Source of the DNA: Ilumatobacter sp963746265
GTDB taxonomy: Bacteria > Actinomycetota > Acidimicrobiia > Acidimicrobiales > Ilumatobacteraceae
Reading direction: 5' to 3'
Length of the DNA: 64,000 nt
Assembly: GCA_963746265.1 (NCBI GenBank)
Contig: CAVVAM010000012.1
Span: forward strand, 509,103-573,102
The position numbers and the translations under genes are program-made. Of the stretch, positions 1-12,700 are shown one piece after another (within the stretch, counting starts at the first letter, position 1; every line of letters begins with the position of its first letter). The notes under the pieces were generated by a model. It was not told the DNA's origin. It saw nothing but the letters and a program-made list of their open reading frames with translations, and searched no databases.

Positions 1-279
1 ACCCTGGACAGCCTCCGGTGCCCCCGTGTACGTCAGCCGAGCCGAGAGAGAACTGGGCGTGACGCCGTGGTCGGCCAGCGACACGAGTGCGGCGTCGGCG
101 ACCCGGCACTCACCACTGGTGGGCTCCCGACCGACCAGGAGCAGGAAAGCGAGTTCCGTCAGGCTCATCGTTCCCATGAGTTCGGTGATGTCACGCCCGG
201 CGATCCAGATGTGATCCCGATCGGTGGCGCCGATCGCACTCCCCAACCATTCGTCCTCGGAATCGTGTGTCTCAGGCAT
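1..279 (-). CDS. citrate-synthase-like protein, citryl-CoA lyase type (partial)
   Basis: This is the first 93 codons of a minus-strand gene that continues past the left edge of the window. It starts at an ATG at 279 and reads through to base 1 without a stop. The N-terminus contains DHIWIAGRDITELMG, then LTEL-AFLLLVGREPTSGE, and later SARLTYTGAPEAVQG. This pattern is familiar from the short citrate-synthase-fold proteins annotated as citryl-CoA lyase rather than from full-length citrate synthase. Its first 8 bases overlap the end of the acyl-CoA synthetase upstream (ATGCCTGA), so the two are probably translationally coupled and act in one acyl-CoA pathway. The substrate cannot be deduced, and only the N-terminus is visible. 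Confidence 0.72.
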   Translation of the reverse strand, partial: MPETHDSEDEWLGSAIGATDRDHIWIAGRDITELMGTMSLTELAFLLLVGREPTSGECRVADAALVSLADHGVTPSSLSARLTYTGAPEAVQG

Positions 280-1789
280 CGAAGTCGACCTCCCGGTCGT
301 TGCGGTCACGTGACAGGTGCGGCTTCGCGATGCGACCGGTCGGTGTGTGGGGCAGATCGTCGACGATCTCGACGTAGCGGGGCACCTTGAACGGTGCGAG
401 GCCGGCGACGCAGTGCTGCCGCAGATCGTTCACATCGACCGAAGCCCCCGCAGCGAGCACCACGAACGCCTTGACCTCCTCTTCCGACATCGCCGACGGG
501 ACGCCGATCACGGCGGCTTCGGCGACGTCCGGGTGCTCCTCGAGCCGAGCCTCGACCTCCAGCGGGGAGAGGTTCTCCCCCCGGCGGCGGATGACCTCTT
601 TCCGTCGTCCGACGAAGGTTGCCAGACCACCGCCGTTGTTCTCCACCAGGTCGCCGGTGTGCAGCCATCCGTCGTGGTCGATGGCGGCCTCCGTTTCCGC
701 GGGCATCTCGAAATAGCCACGCATGATCACCGGATTGCGGAGGTGCAGTTCGCCGACGTCACCTTCGGCGACCTCGGCCCCGTCGTCGCCGACGATCTTG
801 GCTTCGTTGACCTCGCCGAGCACCGGGTGCTGGCGCGGCCATCCGAGTGCGCCGTACGGGCGGGTACCGTGTCGCCAGATGAAGCCGAATGGTGATTCGC
901 TGAGCGCGTAGCCACAGACGATCTCGATGCCGAAGCGCTCCTCGATCTCCCGCTGGCGTCGTTCGGTCGGTGATGGCCCCGTGTAGCAGCGTCGGAGTGG
1001 GTTGTCGGCATCGTCGGATCGTTCCGGCTGCCGCATCAGGATCTCGAGCATCGCTCCGATCGCGTTGAACTCGGTCGCCCCGTGACGTCTCGCCGCGTCG
1101 ATGAAGTCGGACCCGGAGAACCGGGGCAGGAGCACGAGTCCGGTCTGCAGCGCAACCGAACCGAGCACCGAGTACGCCGGTGCATTGATGTGGAACAGCG
1201 GCAGCGAGGTCATCAGGCGGTCGTCGCCGTCGAGGTGCATCCAGTCCGGGAACGACGTTCCCGCCCACGCATACGCCCGATGCGTCTGCATGACGAGCTT
1301 GGAACGGCCGGTCGTGCCCGACGTGGGGATGAAGACCGCCAGATCGTCCGGCGACACATCGGCTCTCGGTGCGTCGGCGCCGGTGGCGGCCAGTTCGTCC
1401 ACGTCGGCGGCGCCGACCTGGCCGGCGATGCCGGCGACCCGCTGACGCAGGTCGCCGTCGGTCACGATCAGACGTGGACGGACCTGACGAACGAACCCCT
1501 CGAGCTCCGATTCGCTGCTCGTGGGGTTGAGCGGCACCTGGATCGCACCGATCCGCATGAGCGCGAACCACACGAACAGGTAACGCGGTTCGTTCCGTGC
1601 GACCACGAGCACTCGGTCTCCCTGCCGAACACCCGCGTCGTGCAGACCGGCAGCGAGACGTTCGATGTGGTGGGCGGCGGCCGAGAACGTCCAGGACGCG
1701 GTGTCGGTGATCACCCAATCGGTGTCGGGCGCATCGACGATCGCGCGATCGAGCAGATCGGGAATCGTCTCGATTGCAGCGCGGGACAT
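272..1789 (-). CDS. AMP-forming acyl-CoA synthetase (class I adenylate-forming enzyme)
   Basis: A 505-residue adenylate-forming ligase that would activate a carboxylic acid to the acyl-adenylate and then to the CoA thioester. The phosphate-binding loop TSGTTGRSK is near residue 155, the aromatic/acid-binding motif GYALSESPFGF near 297, WLHTGDL near 378, the hinge RRKEVIRRRGENLSP follows, and the C-terminal catalytic lysine lies in PTGRIAKPHL near 487. Length and motifs resemble the CaiC-like / medium-chain synthetase group, but the substrate is not predictable. It overlaps the citrate-synthase-like gene downstream by 8 bp, which suggests a two-gene catabolic operon. The ATG at 1789 is the natural start, and no extra domain is seen. 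Confidence 0.9.
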   Translation of the reverse strand: MSRAAIETIPDLLDRAIVDAPDTDWVITDTASWTFSAAAHHIERLAAGLHDAGVRQGDRVLVVARNEPRYLFVWFALMRIGAIQVPLNPTSSESELEGFVRQVRPRLIVTDGDLRQRVAGIAGQVGAADVDELAATGADAPRADVSPDDLAVFIPTSGTTGRSKLVMQTHRAYAWAGTSFPDWMHLDGDDRLMTSLPLFHINAPAYSVLGSVALQTGLVLLPRFSGSDFIDAARRHGATEFNAIGAMLEILMRQPERSDDADNPLRRCYTGPSPTERRQREIEERFGIEIVCGYALSESPFGFIWRHGTRPYGALGWPRQHPVLGEVNEAKIVGDDGAEVAEGDVGELHLRNPVIMRGYFEMPAETEAAIDHDGWLHTGDLVENNGGGLATFVGRRKEVIRRRGENLSPLEVEARLEEHPDVAEAAVIGVPSAMSEEEVKAFVVLAAGASVDVNDLRQHCVAGLAPFKVPRYVEIVDDLPHTPTGRIAKPHLSRDRNDREVDFDA

Positions 1790-1861
1790 TCCATCGATCG
1801 TAGGCTTCGCGATCCTTGAACGCGCAACGAGGCGGAGCGGTCTCCCCGATCGGCGCCTGCG

Positions 1862-3700
1862 TCAGAGCGGTAACAGCGACTGGCACTCGCCGATCGCCAC
1901 GCCGACATTCGGATCGCCGAAGTCGAGATCGGCGAGCAGCTGCTCACCGGTCGGGTCGGCCAACACGTCGGCGACGCTGACGGGTTCCAGCGGCACGCCC
2001 TGATCGATCAGACAGTCGAAGAACGCCACGATCCGCTCGACATCGCTCTCGCCGGCAGGTACGAAGACATCGGTGCCGGTGTCGTCGGCGCACCTACCGC
2101 CCTCGGGCGGTACCTCCAGGTCGATGAGATAGGCGTCGACGACGCCGGCCACGCAGTCGATGCTCGTGTAGGCCGTGTGACCTTCCGCGTCGACCGAGTA
2201 CAAGACTCCGGAGTCGAGCGACTCGGCCATCTCGATCGACCACTCGTACGGCGTCGCCGGATCGCCGGTGGTCCCGATCACCAGAATCGGCGCGGCGCCG
2301 ATCGCAGGCCCGAGCAGGAGGGGGTCGATCGCCTCGTCGATACCGAGACAGCCCGTCGAGGCGCGCAGCACCTCGCCGAAGTAGCGGGATCCGTCGGCCA
2401 CGGCATCGGCGTCCTGCCAAACTTGGTCCGCATCGGGTCGACGATCGTCGTCCGAGCAGCTGATGAAGCCCTGGGCCTCCGTCTGGTTGGTGTACCTGCC
2501 GTCGGGTTGACGGCCGAGGTAGTTGTCGGCCAGCACCTGGAACAACGAGCCGTCGGCGACCGTGTCGGCGAGATAGACCGCCTGCGCCAGGAACGGCCAG
2601 GCGTCCTTGCTGTACAGCGCCGAGATGATGCCGAGATCGAGCTCGCCGGGCGTCAACACGCGATCGGGATCGTCGGTGGCGAACGACCCGGCTCCGGCGA
2701 TCTCGCTCCGGATCCCGGCGACCACGTCGAGCGTCGGGCCGAGCTCCTGCAACAGGCAGTCGGCGTCAGCGTCACACGCCGCCGCGAAGTTCTCGAACGC
2801 GTTGTCGAACCCCTTCCCCTGATCGGCGCCGAGCTGCGCCAGGTCGGTGGTCGGCTTCACCGCACCGTCCAGCACCAGTGCCCTCACCCGTTCGGGGAAC
2901 AACTCGGCGTACGTCGCGCCGAGCCGGGTGCCGTACGAGAAGCCGACGTAGCTGAGTTGATCGTCCCCGAGGGCCGCCCTGATGAGGTCGAGGTCGCGGG
3001 CCGCGTTGTTGGTGCCGACGTACCAGCCGAGATCGCTCGGCTCGGCGGTGCAGGTGGCCAGATCCGCGAGGTTCGTGGCGAGCAGCTGATCCCACGCGAC
3101 CCGGTCGTCATCGGCGACGAGTTGGACTCCGTCGTCGAGCATCACGTCGCACTCGACCGCGGAACTCGCCCCGACCCCACGCGGATCGAAGCTCACGAGA
3201 TCGAACCGGGCGGCCACCTCGGGCGGGATCGTGAAGCGGCCGAACTCGAGAAACTCGATGCCCGAGCCACCGGGACCACCGGGGTTGAACACGAGGGAAC
3301 CGATCCGGTTCGCCGGGTCGGTCGCGGGCACCCTGGCCAGGGCGATGTCGATCGTGTCGTCGTCGGGCTCGGTGTGCTCGAGCGGCACGGCCAACGTCGA
3401 GCACTCCAGACCGTCCACGTCGGCGCAGGGAAACCAGTCGAGCATCGTCGATTCGGCAGCGTCGGCGGAGTCGTCCCTCGACGACCCGTCGCTCGACTCC
3501 TGCGACGCAGCGTCGTCCACGTCATCATCAGACGCTGCTGCGGTGACCTCGTCGGCGGTCGCTTCCTCACTTGCGCTCGTGGACTCGTCGGTCTCCTCGA
3601 TCGACGAGTCACTCGAACCAGATTCCGATGAGTCGCCGCCCCCGGCGCAGGACGAAGCGATCAGGACGGCTGTGATCGGCACGGCGAGGACCTGGCGCAT
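1862..3700 (-). CDS. secreted TAP-like alpha/beta hydrolase lipoprotein
   Basis: A 612-residue exported hydrolase of the tripeptidyl-aminopeptidase-like (SlpD/TAP) family. The N-terminus is a lipoprotein signal with lipobox-like IASSC, placing the lipidated Cys at residue 18. A Ser/Glu/Asp-rich linker of about 75 residues follows. The alpha/beta-hydrolase core has the oxyanion motif NPGGPGGSG, FDPRGVGAS, the nucleophile elbow GFSYGT (Ser near 256), the acid in GTTGDPATP (near 481) and the histidine in EGHTAY (near 508). The C-terminal part is the TAP-like domain with paired cysteines. It would act outside the membrane on peptides or esters. Substrate unknown. It stands alone between the acyl-CoA synthetase and the giant surface protein. 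Confidence 0.88.
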   Translation of the reverse strand: MRQVLAVPITAVLIASSCAGGGDSSESGSSDSSIEETDESTSASEEATADEVTAAASDDDVDDAASQESSDGSSRDDSADAAESTMLDWFPCADVDGLECSTLAVPLEHTEPDDDTIDIALARVPATDPANRIGSLVFNPGGPGGSGIEFLEFGRFTIPPEVAARFDLVSFDPRGVGASSAVECDVMLDDGVQLVADDDRVAWDQLLATNLADLATCTAEPSDLGWYVGTNNAARDLDLIRAALGDDQLSYVGFSYGTRLGATYAELFPERVRALVLDGAVKPTTDLAQLGADQGKGFDNAFENFAAACDADADCLLQELGPTLDVVAGIRSEIAGAGSFATDDPDRVLTPGELDLGIISALYSKDAWPFLAQAVYLADTVADGSLFQVLADNYLGRQPDGRYTNQTEAQGFISCSDDDRRPDADQVWQDADAVADGSRYFGEVLRASTGCLGIDEAIDPLLLGPAIGAAPILVIGTTGDPATPYEWSIEMAESLDSGVLYSVDAEGHTAYTSIDCVAGVVDAYLIDLEVPPEGGRCADDTGTDVFVPAGESDVERIVAFFDCLIDQGVPLEPVSVADVLADPTGEQLLADLDFGDPNVGVAIGECQSLLPL

Positions 3701-3754
3701 GGCTCGACATTATGTGCCCGTATCGCGCCATCACGTCAGCGATCCGGGCGAGGC

Positions 3755-6700
3755 TCAGGCCGCTGTCGCACGACGTCGGTAGGCGGCGGCCACCAGCACC
3801 AGGCCCGCGGCCAGCAGGACCAACGCCGTCGCGACCCCGTTCCACGGATCGCCACCCGTGCGCGGGATCGCGGTGGACACCAGCGGGAAGCTGTCGAGAT
3901 CGAGCGACCCACCCGCATCCAGAGCCACCGTGACCGACGAGGGCGCGGCCAGTGTGAGACCGGCCGGGACCGTGGCGATGTCGACGGCGATCTGGTACCT
4001 CCCTGCAGGGAGGTTGTCGATCGAGACGTTGCCGTTGGCATCGCTGCTCGCCGTCCGGGTCACGTCGTCCGCGGTACCGAGCACACCGTCGGGCCCGGCC
4101 CAGGTCACGTTGAGCACCACACCACCCACGCGCCGTTCGCCGGGGTCGAGCGCGCCGTTGCGGTTGCCGTCGACCCAGATCGTGTCGGCGATCGTGCCGG
4201 TACCGGTGTACCCGAAGTTGTTGTCGATCGATCCGGTCGAGCCGAGCGTCAACTGATGGGTGCCGTCGAGGGTCCCGTCGGGGTCGAAGGTACGCCGGTC
4301 GAGCCCGGCAGGCAGCGTCGCCTCGGCGACCCTGATCGAGTACTCACCCGTGGGCACGTCCAGGAACTGGTAGAAACCCGCGGTGTTCGTCGTGGTGGTC
4401 GCGACGACGGCGCCATCAGTGTCGAGCAGGTCGACGGTGACACCGGCCAGCCGTGGGTCGGTCAGGTCGCGATCGCCGGCGGCGTCGATGTCGTACCAGA
4501 TCGTGCCACTGATGAAGGTGAGCGGCGCATACCCGATCGGTTCGGCGGGTGTCGTCTCGCCGGCCACCGCGTCGATCGTGTGCCGATCGTTGCCAGTGCT
4601 CAGCTCGAGGCCGTCGGGAACCGTGTCGTCGACCACGTCGACGATCACGTCACCGGCGAGCACACCGTCGACCGAGTAGTTGCCGTCGGGATCGGTGACG
4701 ACCGTGATCGTCCGTCCGGTTCCGTCGGTGACCTCGACCGAGACCCCTTCGATTCCCGGTTCGCGCGGCCCCTGCACACCGTCGCCGTCGGTGTCCTCGA
4801 AGACGATGCCGGTCACGTTCGCGGTCGGCCGGACGCCGAAGTCGATGGCCAGGTTCTCCTCGCCGTCCCCGAGGGTGAGTGTGACCGTCCCGTCGAGAAC
4901 GGTGTCGGGATCCGAGGCCGGCCCGAACCCGCGGGGCAGTGTGGCCGAGTCGTACTCGACCGTGTAGTCACCGGCCGGCAGATGGTCGAACCGGTAGGTG
5001 CCGACGGGGTCAGTGGTTCCGTCGCTCGTCGTCGTCGACCTGGTCGTCGTGAACCCGGTGATCGGGTCGGTGTACGTCATCGTGACGACCACGCCGGGTA
5101 CGCCGGCCTCGTCGGGGTCGATCACGCCGTCGGCGTCGGTGTCCTCCCAGACGGTGTCCCCCAGTGCACCGGTTCCCGTGACCGAGAAGTCCTGAGCGAG
5201 ATCCTGCGGGGTGACCGAATCGAGTGACGCGAGCGCAGCGAGGTCGGCGCCGCCGTCGGGGTCGAACACGGGATCGGTACCGGCCGGCAACGTGGCCGCG
5301 TCGACCGTGATCTCGTACACGCCGAACGGGAGGTTCGGGAACCGGTAGGTGCCGGCCGGATCGGTTGCACCGTCACCATCGACATCGGTCGTGCCGTCGC
5401 CGGTGACCGTGGTGACGGTCATGTCGTCGATCGACTCGTCCTGCGGTGTGGTCGGATCGTCACCGATCACGCCATCACGGCCGCCCCATACGGCGGTCAG
5501 GGTGACGTTCGGCAGCCCGACGTCGCCGGCGGAACCGTCGGGGACGTTCGTGCCGACCCCGTCGGCGTCGTAGAACACGGTGTCGCCGAGCACTCCGGGT
5601 CCGTCGTACCCGAAGTCCTGATCGAGGTCCAGCGGCGCCGCGGTGGTCAACGTCACCGTGGTGATGTTGTCGAGCGTGCCGTCGGGATCGGACGAGGCCG
5701 CGAGCTCCGGGGGCAAGGTGGTCCCGTCGACGGTGATCGTGATCGGCACGTCGAACGGCAGGTTGTCGACGAAGTAGGTGCCGATCGGATCGGGGTTGCC
5801 GTCGCCGTTCACGTCCTGTGTACCGTCGCTGGTCTGGACGGGCACGACGATCGTCGAACCGTCGGGCGCGAGGTACGTCGCGGTGAGCGTCACACCGGCG
5901 AGGCCGACCTCGTCGGGGTCGAGCACGCCGTCGCCGTCGATGTCGATGAAGACCGTGTCGCCGACACCGGCGTTCCCGGTGAAGCTGAAGTCGACGTCCC
6001 TCCGGTCGTCGGTCGCCCCGAGGGTGACCGTGGTGGCACCGTCGGCGGTGCCGTCGACGTCGTACGTCGGGATGTCGATGCCGATCGGCAACGTCGTGTC
6101 GTCGACCTCGACCGAGTAGGTGCCCGGAGGAAGATCGGTCACGAGGTAGCCGCCTGCTGCGTCGGTGGTGATGGCGTAGACGAGATCGTCGAGGGACTCG
6201 TCCACCGCTGTGATCGGGTCATCGCCGATCACGCCGTCGAACCCACCCCACGTCAGGTCGACGGTGACACCGGGAATCGGGACGTCGAGCCCGTCGACGA
6301 CTCCCGTGCCGTTGGCGTCGCGGTCGTAGAAGACGAGATCGCCGAGTGTCGCACGGCCGGCGTAGCCGAAGTCCTGACCGACATCGTCGGCCTCGTCGTC
6401 CGGGGTTCCGGGATCGTCGGCTGCGAGGGTGACGGTCGACGAGTGGTCGAGCGGTCCGCTCGCATCGCTGGTCTGAGTGAGATCGGGAAGCAGCCCGCTC
6501 GTGGCGTCGACCGTGACGACGACGTCGCCGAACGGGAGGTCGGGCACCCGATAGAAGCCGACCGGATCGACCGTCCCGTCACCATCGACGTCCTGGGTCC
6601 CGTCACTCGTCGTGACGACGATGACGTAGTCGTCCGACGTGCCGGGCACCCCGTCGACGCCGACCCATCGCACCTCGACGTCGACCCCTGGGATTCCGGG

Positions 6701-9700
6701 CTCGGCGGGGTAGCCAGTGCCCGGGTCGGCAGGTGATCGAACCCCGTCGCTGTCGAGGTCGAGCCAGACGGTGTCGCCGACCGATCCGAGGCCGCTGTAA
6801 CCGAAGTCCTGATCGAGGTCTTCCGGCACGGCCGTGGTCAGCGTCACCCGCGACGTCCCGTCGAGCGTGCCGTCCGGATCGGAGACCAGCTCGACGCCGG
6901 GCGGCAGCGTGGTGCCGCCCGGGTCGATCACGATCTCGTGGTCGCCGACCGGCAGATTCTCGAAGCGATAGGTGCCGATCGGGTCGGGCGACCCGTCACC
7001 GTCGACATCGACCGTGCCGTCACTCGTCGTGGTCGTGAACACCTGGTCGTCGGGTGAGCCGAGCACGCCGTCGAGACCAGCCCAGGTCAGCTGCACGTCG
7101 ACACCGGAGAGGCCGGGCTCGGCGGGGCCGACTGCGCCGTCTTCGTCGACGTCGTACCACACGGTGTCGCCGATCACGCCGACGCCGGTGTACGAGAAGT
7201 CCTGGTCGAGGTCATCGGCACCCGCGAGCGTCGTGGCGGACGAGCCGTCGCCCGGGCCGTCGAAATCGTACGTCTCCATCGTCAGCCCGAGATCGGTCAA
7301 CACGCCGGTGGCATCGACCTCGACCCGGTAGTCGCCGTCGGGCAGTCCGGAGACCACGTAGTCGCCGACCGGCTCGGCCGTGCCGTCACCGTTCGTGTCG
7401 ACGGTGCCATCGCTGGTGACCACGGACGTCGTGAAGTCATCGGGCGTGCCGAAGATCCCGTCGTTGCCCGCCCATGTGACCGTCACGGGCACACCCGGCA
7501 GCGCCAGGTCGATCGCGTCGGGTGCCGTGTTGCCGTCGGCGTCGACGTCCCACCAGATCATGTCGCCCAGGTTCAGGTCGCCTCCGTAGCCGAAGTCCTG
7601 GTCGAGATCGGACCGGTCGACGGCGGTCAGGGTCGTCAGTGACGTGTTCGGCGTGACGATGCCGGTCGGGTCGGCGTCATCACCATCGGCCGTCGCCGAC
7701 ATCGATCCCGGCAACGTTGCGACGTCGACGCCGACGCGGAAGCCGCCAGTGGGGAGGCCGTCGATGTAGTAGGCACCAGCCGGGTCGATGGCACCGTCGC
7801 CATCGACGTCGGTCGATCCGCTGCTCGTGGTGAGCGTGATCGTCACATCGTCGACGGTGGCCTCGAGCCCGTCGGGCCCGAACCAGACCACGTCGACGTC
7901 GACGCCGGCGATGCCGGGCTCGTTCACGCCCTGCACGCCGTCACCGTCGAAGTCGTACCAGACGGTGTCGCCGACCTCACCCGGGCCGCTGTAACTGAAG
8001 TCGACGTCGAGCTGGTTCTCACCGGGATCGAGGGTGATGCCCTCGACGATCGATGCGCTGACGATTCCGTCGAGGTCGTAGGTCTGATCGGTCAGGTCGT
8101 TGGTCAGGGTCGCGGTGTCCACCTCGACCTCGAACTGCCCAGGGGGCAGGTTCGTGAACCGGTACGTGCCGGACGGGTCGGCGCTGCCGTCGCCCGTGAC
8201 GTCGACGGTGCCATCGCTCGTCGTGGTGACGAACACGAGATCGTCGGCCGTGCCGAGCACGCCGTCGAAGCCGTACCACGTCGCGGTCACGGTCACGGTC
8301 GGGAGGCCGAACTCGGTCGCCGTGCCCGGATCATCGTCGGTGGCGTCGGCGCTCTGGTCCTGGTCCCACCACACACGATCGCCGAGCGACTGGCCCTGCG
8401 GTTCGTAGCCGAAGTCGACGTCGAGTCGGGCATTCGTACCGTCGGGCAGCACCGACGTCGACGGATCACCCGGAACGATCTGCTGGGTACTGATCCCGTC
8501 GGCACCCCCGTCGACATCGCTCTCGGCGCCGTCGGTCGCGATCAGCCCGGCGAGGTGCGGCGAGTTGGCTTCGACGATGTCGACCGTGATGTCGGTGAGC
8601 GTCGGGGTCCCGACGATCGTGCTGGTGTTCTCGTCGACGAAGCGTGGCGGCAACGAGTACTGCCCGTCCGAATTCGTGGTGGCCGTGTATTGCCGGGTGA
8701 CGGTCGGGTCGGCCGGGTCGGGGAACGTGATGAGCACCTCGACGTCGGGAATGCCCGGTTCGCCCGGGTCCTGCACGCCGTCACCGTTCAGATCGAGGAA
8801 GACGTAGTCCCCGAGGCTGGTCGGGACGACCTCGATCGTCACCTGGTCCTGGTCGTCTTCGGCGAGGACATCGTTGCCCGGCGTCGAATCGTCATCGTAT
8901 TGATCGTTCGCCGTGTGCTCGGCGGTGTTGGTGACGGAACCGAGTGCGGTGAGCCGGACGCGGAGCACCAGGTCGAAGCTGTCACCGTCGGCCATCGGCC
9001 CGACGTCCCACACTCCCGTGGAGTCGTCGTAGGTGCCCTGGCCGATCGACACGACGGCGTCGAACAGCAGCGGAGGGTTCACCAGGACGTCGTCGACGAC
9101 GACGCTCGTCGAGCCGTCGGGACCGTTGTTGACCACCGTCACCGTGTACTCCACGAAGCTGCCGTAGAAGTAGGGACCGTTCACCGGATCGGCGTCGGCC
9201 TCGAGTGGGGAGATCGACTTGTCGACCTCGATGTCGGTGCGCCGGATGTACACCGTCTGGTCGTCGGAGCCCTCGTACGGACCGTCGGCGTTGCCCGGCG
9301 CGCCGGTGTCGTCGGCGGCGGTGATGTCGACGGTGTTGGTGTACGGAACGGCCTCCGGTCCGGAGCCGCCGTCGTAGCCGGTCGAGGCCACGTTGGCGAG
9401 CCCGATCGCGTCGGGTGTCGCGGTGTAGGCGATCGTGACGGTCTGGCCGGGGAGCACATCGAACGTGTCGGTCCAGGTGAGGGTCTGACCGGCCACCGTC
9501 GGTGCCGAGGGGGTCGCCGAGCCGGGGTCGTACGACCAGCCGGCCGGCAGCACGTCGGTGACGTCGACGTCGAACGCAGTGGCCGTGGCGTCGGCGTTGG
9601 ACACCCGGAGCTGGAACCGGAAGGACTGGCCCAGCCGTGCATCGCTGAAGTCGTCGACCGCCCTCTTGTCGACGCTGACGTCGGGGAAGTGGACCTCGAC

Positions 9701-12700
9701 GGTGGCCTCGTCGGGATCGACCGGCCCGCGGCCGTTCGGGTTGCCCGGACCCGAGTCGCCGTAGCTCGAGGTGTCGGCGTTGCGTTCGGCCGGCGGCAGA
9801 CCGAAGTACTCGGGGATCTGCACCGTGGTCGTGAAGTCCTGATCGTCGTTCAGCACCGCCGACGGGGCCAGCACCGCATGGAAATCGAGCACGATGGGTG
9901 CCGCAACGGGGTCGATCGGGCCGGCGAGCGCCGGCACCGTGGTCGGATCCCAGGTGATCGTCCGTGTGGCCAGGTCCCAGGTGCCGACCGAACCGCTCGG
10001 CCCGGTGACGGTCCCGCCGTCGACCACCGGGCTGCCCAGCGCGGTGGCCAGCGGCGTCATCAACGGCGGCACCACGGCCACGACCTGGGCGTCGTAGGCG
10101 TTGGCGCTGCCGGAGTTCGTCACCGCCACCTTCTGCCACAGCGTGTCACCGGGCAGCACGTCGCACCCGTTCGTCGGAGCGCCGTCCGGGTCGTTGCTGG
10201 TAGCGGTGTCGTTGCCGCGGACGTCGTCGCAGGCCGGGTTCCGGACGATCGACCCGTCGGCGAGCGTCGTGTCGACGTCGACCTCGAGCCGTGGTTCGAT
10301 CACGGTCAACCTGACCGTGTTCGACGACACCGAAACGATCTGACCACCGGTCGGTGCGGTCTCGAACGCGAGCGTCGCGGTGTTGTCGAGTCGTCGACCG
10401 GCCGTGTTGGTGGCCACGTCCTCGACGATCGCCGTCAGAACGATCGCGACCTCGTCGTCGCCGCTGCCGCTCGGGTTGGTGTACGTCGCCGGGAACGTGA
10501 GGTCGATGTCCTGCCCGCTCTGGGCCAGTGTGAATCCGCCCGGCGATGCGATCAGGTCGGTGACCGTGCCGTTGCCGTCGTCGAGCGTGACCGAATCGAA
10601 CGACACGAAGCGCAGTCCGGTCGGCAGCGTGTCGTCGAGGGCGGCGTTGTAGACCGTCGTGCCCTCGGGAATCGTGGCGCCGCGCACCCGATACCGGACG
10701 AACTCGCTCACTGCGGCCTCGTCGGCGGTCTGGGCCAGGACGCCGTTGCGACTGTTGGAGCTGTCACCGAACGACGACTGCTGCTCCTTGGCGAGGTTCG
10801 GAAGCGGCGTTCGAACCGTGGCCGACGATCGCGCGTCGCCCGTGTTCGCCGATGGTTCGAGGCTCGGGTCGATGTTGTTGGACGGGACGAACGTCGGATC
10901 GTTGCCGGGATCACCGTCGTTGCTCGGCGTCCCCTCGTAGGTGCGCACGCCGAGCTCGTTGACCAGGGTCTGCCCCGCAACGGTCGGCGCGGGCAGCGTG
11001 ACCTCGTAGGTCAGATCGACGGTGTCCTGGGGATCGATGCGGTTGATCACGAAATCGATCACCGAGCGTCCGGCTGGTCCGATGCCGTCGACACAGTTGG
11101 TCGCTCCGGCGGCGCTCAACGCGATGTTCGAGACCTCGGCGCAGGTGATCTGAGATGGCAGCACGTCCCACGCGCTCACGTTCGTCGCCGCTGCGAAGTC
11201 GTCGGCGAACGCCGGTGCGGTCCCCGGGGGTGTTTCGAAGTCGTTCGTGACGCTGCTGGTGTAGATGATCGTGTCGCCCTCCACGGCGACGGCGACATCG
11301 GCCGACTTCGAGGTCGAGAGATTGGGTTCGACCACGGCGAAGTCGGCGCTGTCGCGCAGTGACACCGTCTCGTTCTGCAGGTTCGACGACGTGAACTTCT
11401 GAAGGTTCTGCACGATGTCGGCGTTCGCCCGATCGACCGGGTCGTCGGTGATGACCGCGGAGACGATCACCTCGAAGCGTTCGCCCCCGTTCCTGACGAA
11501 CAGGTCGTTCTCGTACGGGCTCCCGATGGTGTCGGGATCCTGCTCACCGAGGGTCCAGGTGACGAGGTCTCCCTGCGGATCGACGACGATGTCGATCGCC
11601 TCGATGACGACCTCGTTGTTGGCGGAGGCACCCGTCGGATTGCCGGATCCGTCGGTTTCCGACGGCGCTCCGGGCGTCTGCCAGACCTGTTCGAAGGCCA
11701 TGCCGGACGGCAGGAAGTCGTCGACCCGGGCGTTGCGGAAGTTCAGGTTCCCGACGAAGTCGACACCGAGCCGGAAGCACACCCGGTCACCGAGGCGGTA
11801 GGCGTAGGGCGCCGACTGGAGCGGAGCGGGAGACCTGGGCGATGCGGCGCCGGCCGGGTCGGTGCGTACCCACGTGGCTGCGTTGCAGTCGAGCGTGCCG
11901 CCCGGGGCCACCGGCAGGCTGATCGATTTGTCGATCGTGGCCGTCTGGGCACTGATCCCCGTCGAGCTCTCGTCCTGGATCGGTGATGCGTCGACAGCGG
12001 GGTTGTCCGGGATGCCGGCGACGAGGTTGGTCGTGCCCGCGATGCCGACGCCGTTGTTCACGCCGTCGGCGCCGTTGAACGGTGCCTGGTCGACGAAGTC
12101 CTCCTGGTAGCTCTCGCGTATCTGGGCGACGAAGGTGATCGTCAGGTTGCTGTTCGGGGGAAGGTCGGCAAGCACCGGAGCCGTCGAGCGGTCCCACACC
12201 AGCACGAACGAACCATCTGCGTTCTCGCTGACGCTGGCGAACGGGAACGAAGGATCGTTTCCGGCAACTGCACACTCGCCACTCTGGGGGGCGGCTTCCG
12301 GGTCGGCACCGCCGACGCGCAACGGACACTGGCCGTCGCCGAGCGTGTCGGTCACGATCGCGTCGGTGATGTTGCGATACTCCGACGTCTCGATCTGGAG
12401 CTCGTACTGCACCCGGCTTCCCTGGACGACCGCCCCGGAAACCGTGGCCGACTTGTGGATCGACAGATCTTCCACCGAGACGACGTACTCATCGTCGTCG
12501 ACCGTGTCCACGAGCGGGTCGAAGCCCGGTGCCGTCGGGCCGGTGTAGACGCCTCGAACCTGGCTGAAGTTTCGGGCGCTCTGTTCGGCCCCGTCGTCCT
12601 CGGTGGTGAATGCGCCAATGTTGTTGTCGAGATTGGCGGTCGGGTCGGTGCCGCTCTCGGTGTTGAACGCCGGGTCGTGCGTGTTGCGGAGGATCGGGAC

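Noticed and set aside
8555..11362. A 935-codon plus-strand open frame within the giant surface gene
   Set aside because: The minus-strand frame has coherent DUF11 and SdrD domains; the plus frame is Arg/Val/Gly-rich noise produced by high GC.
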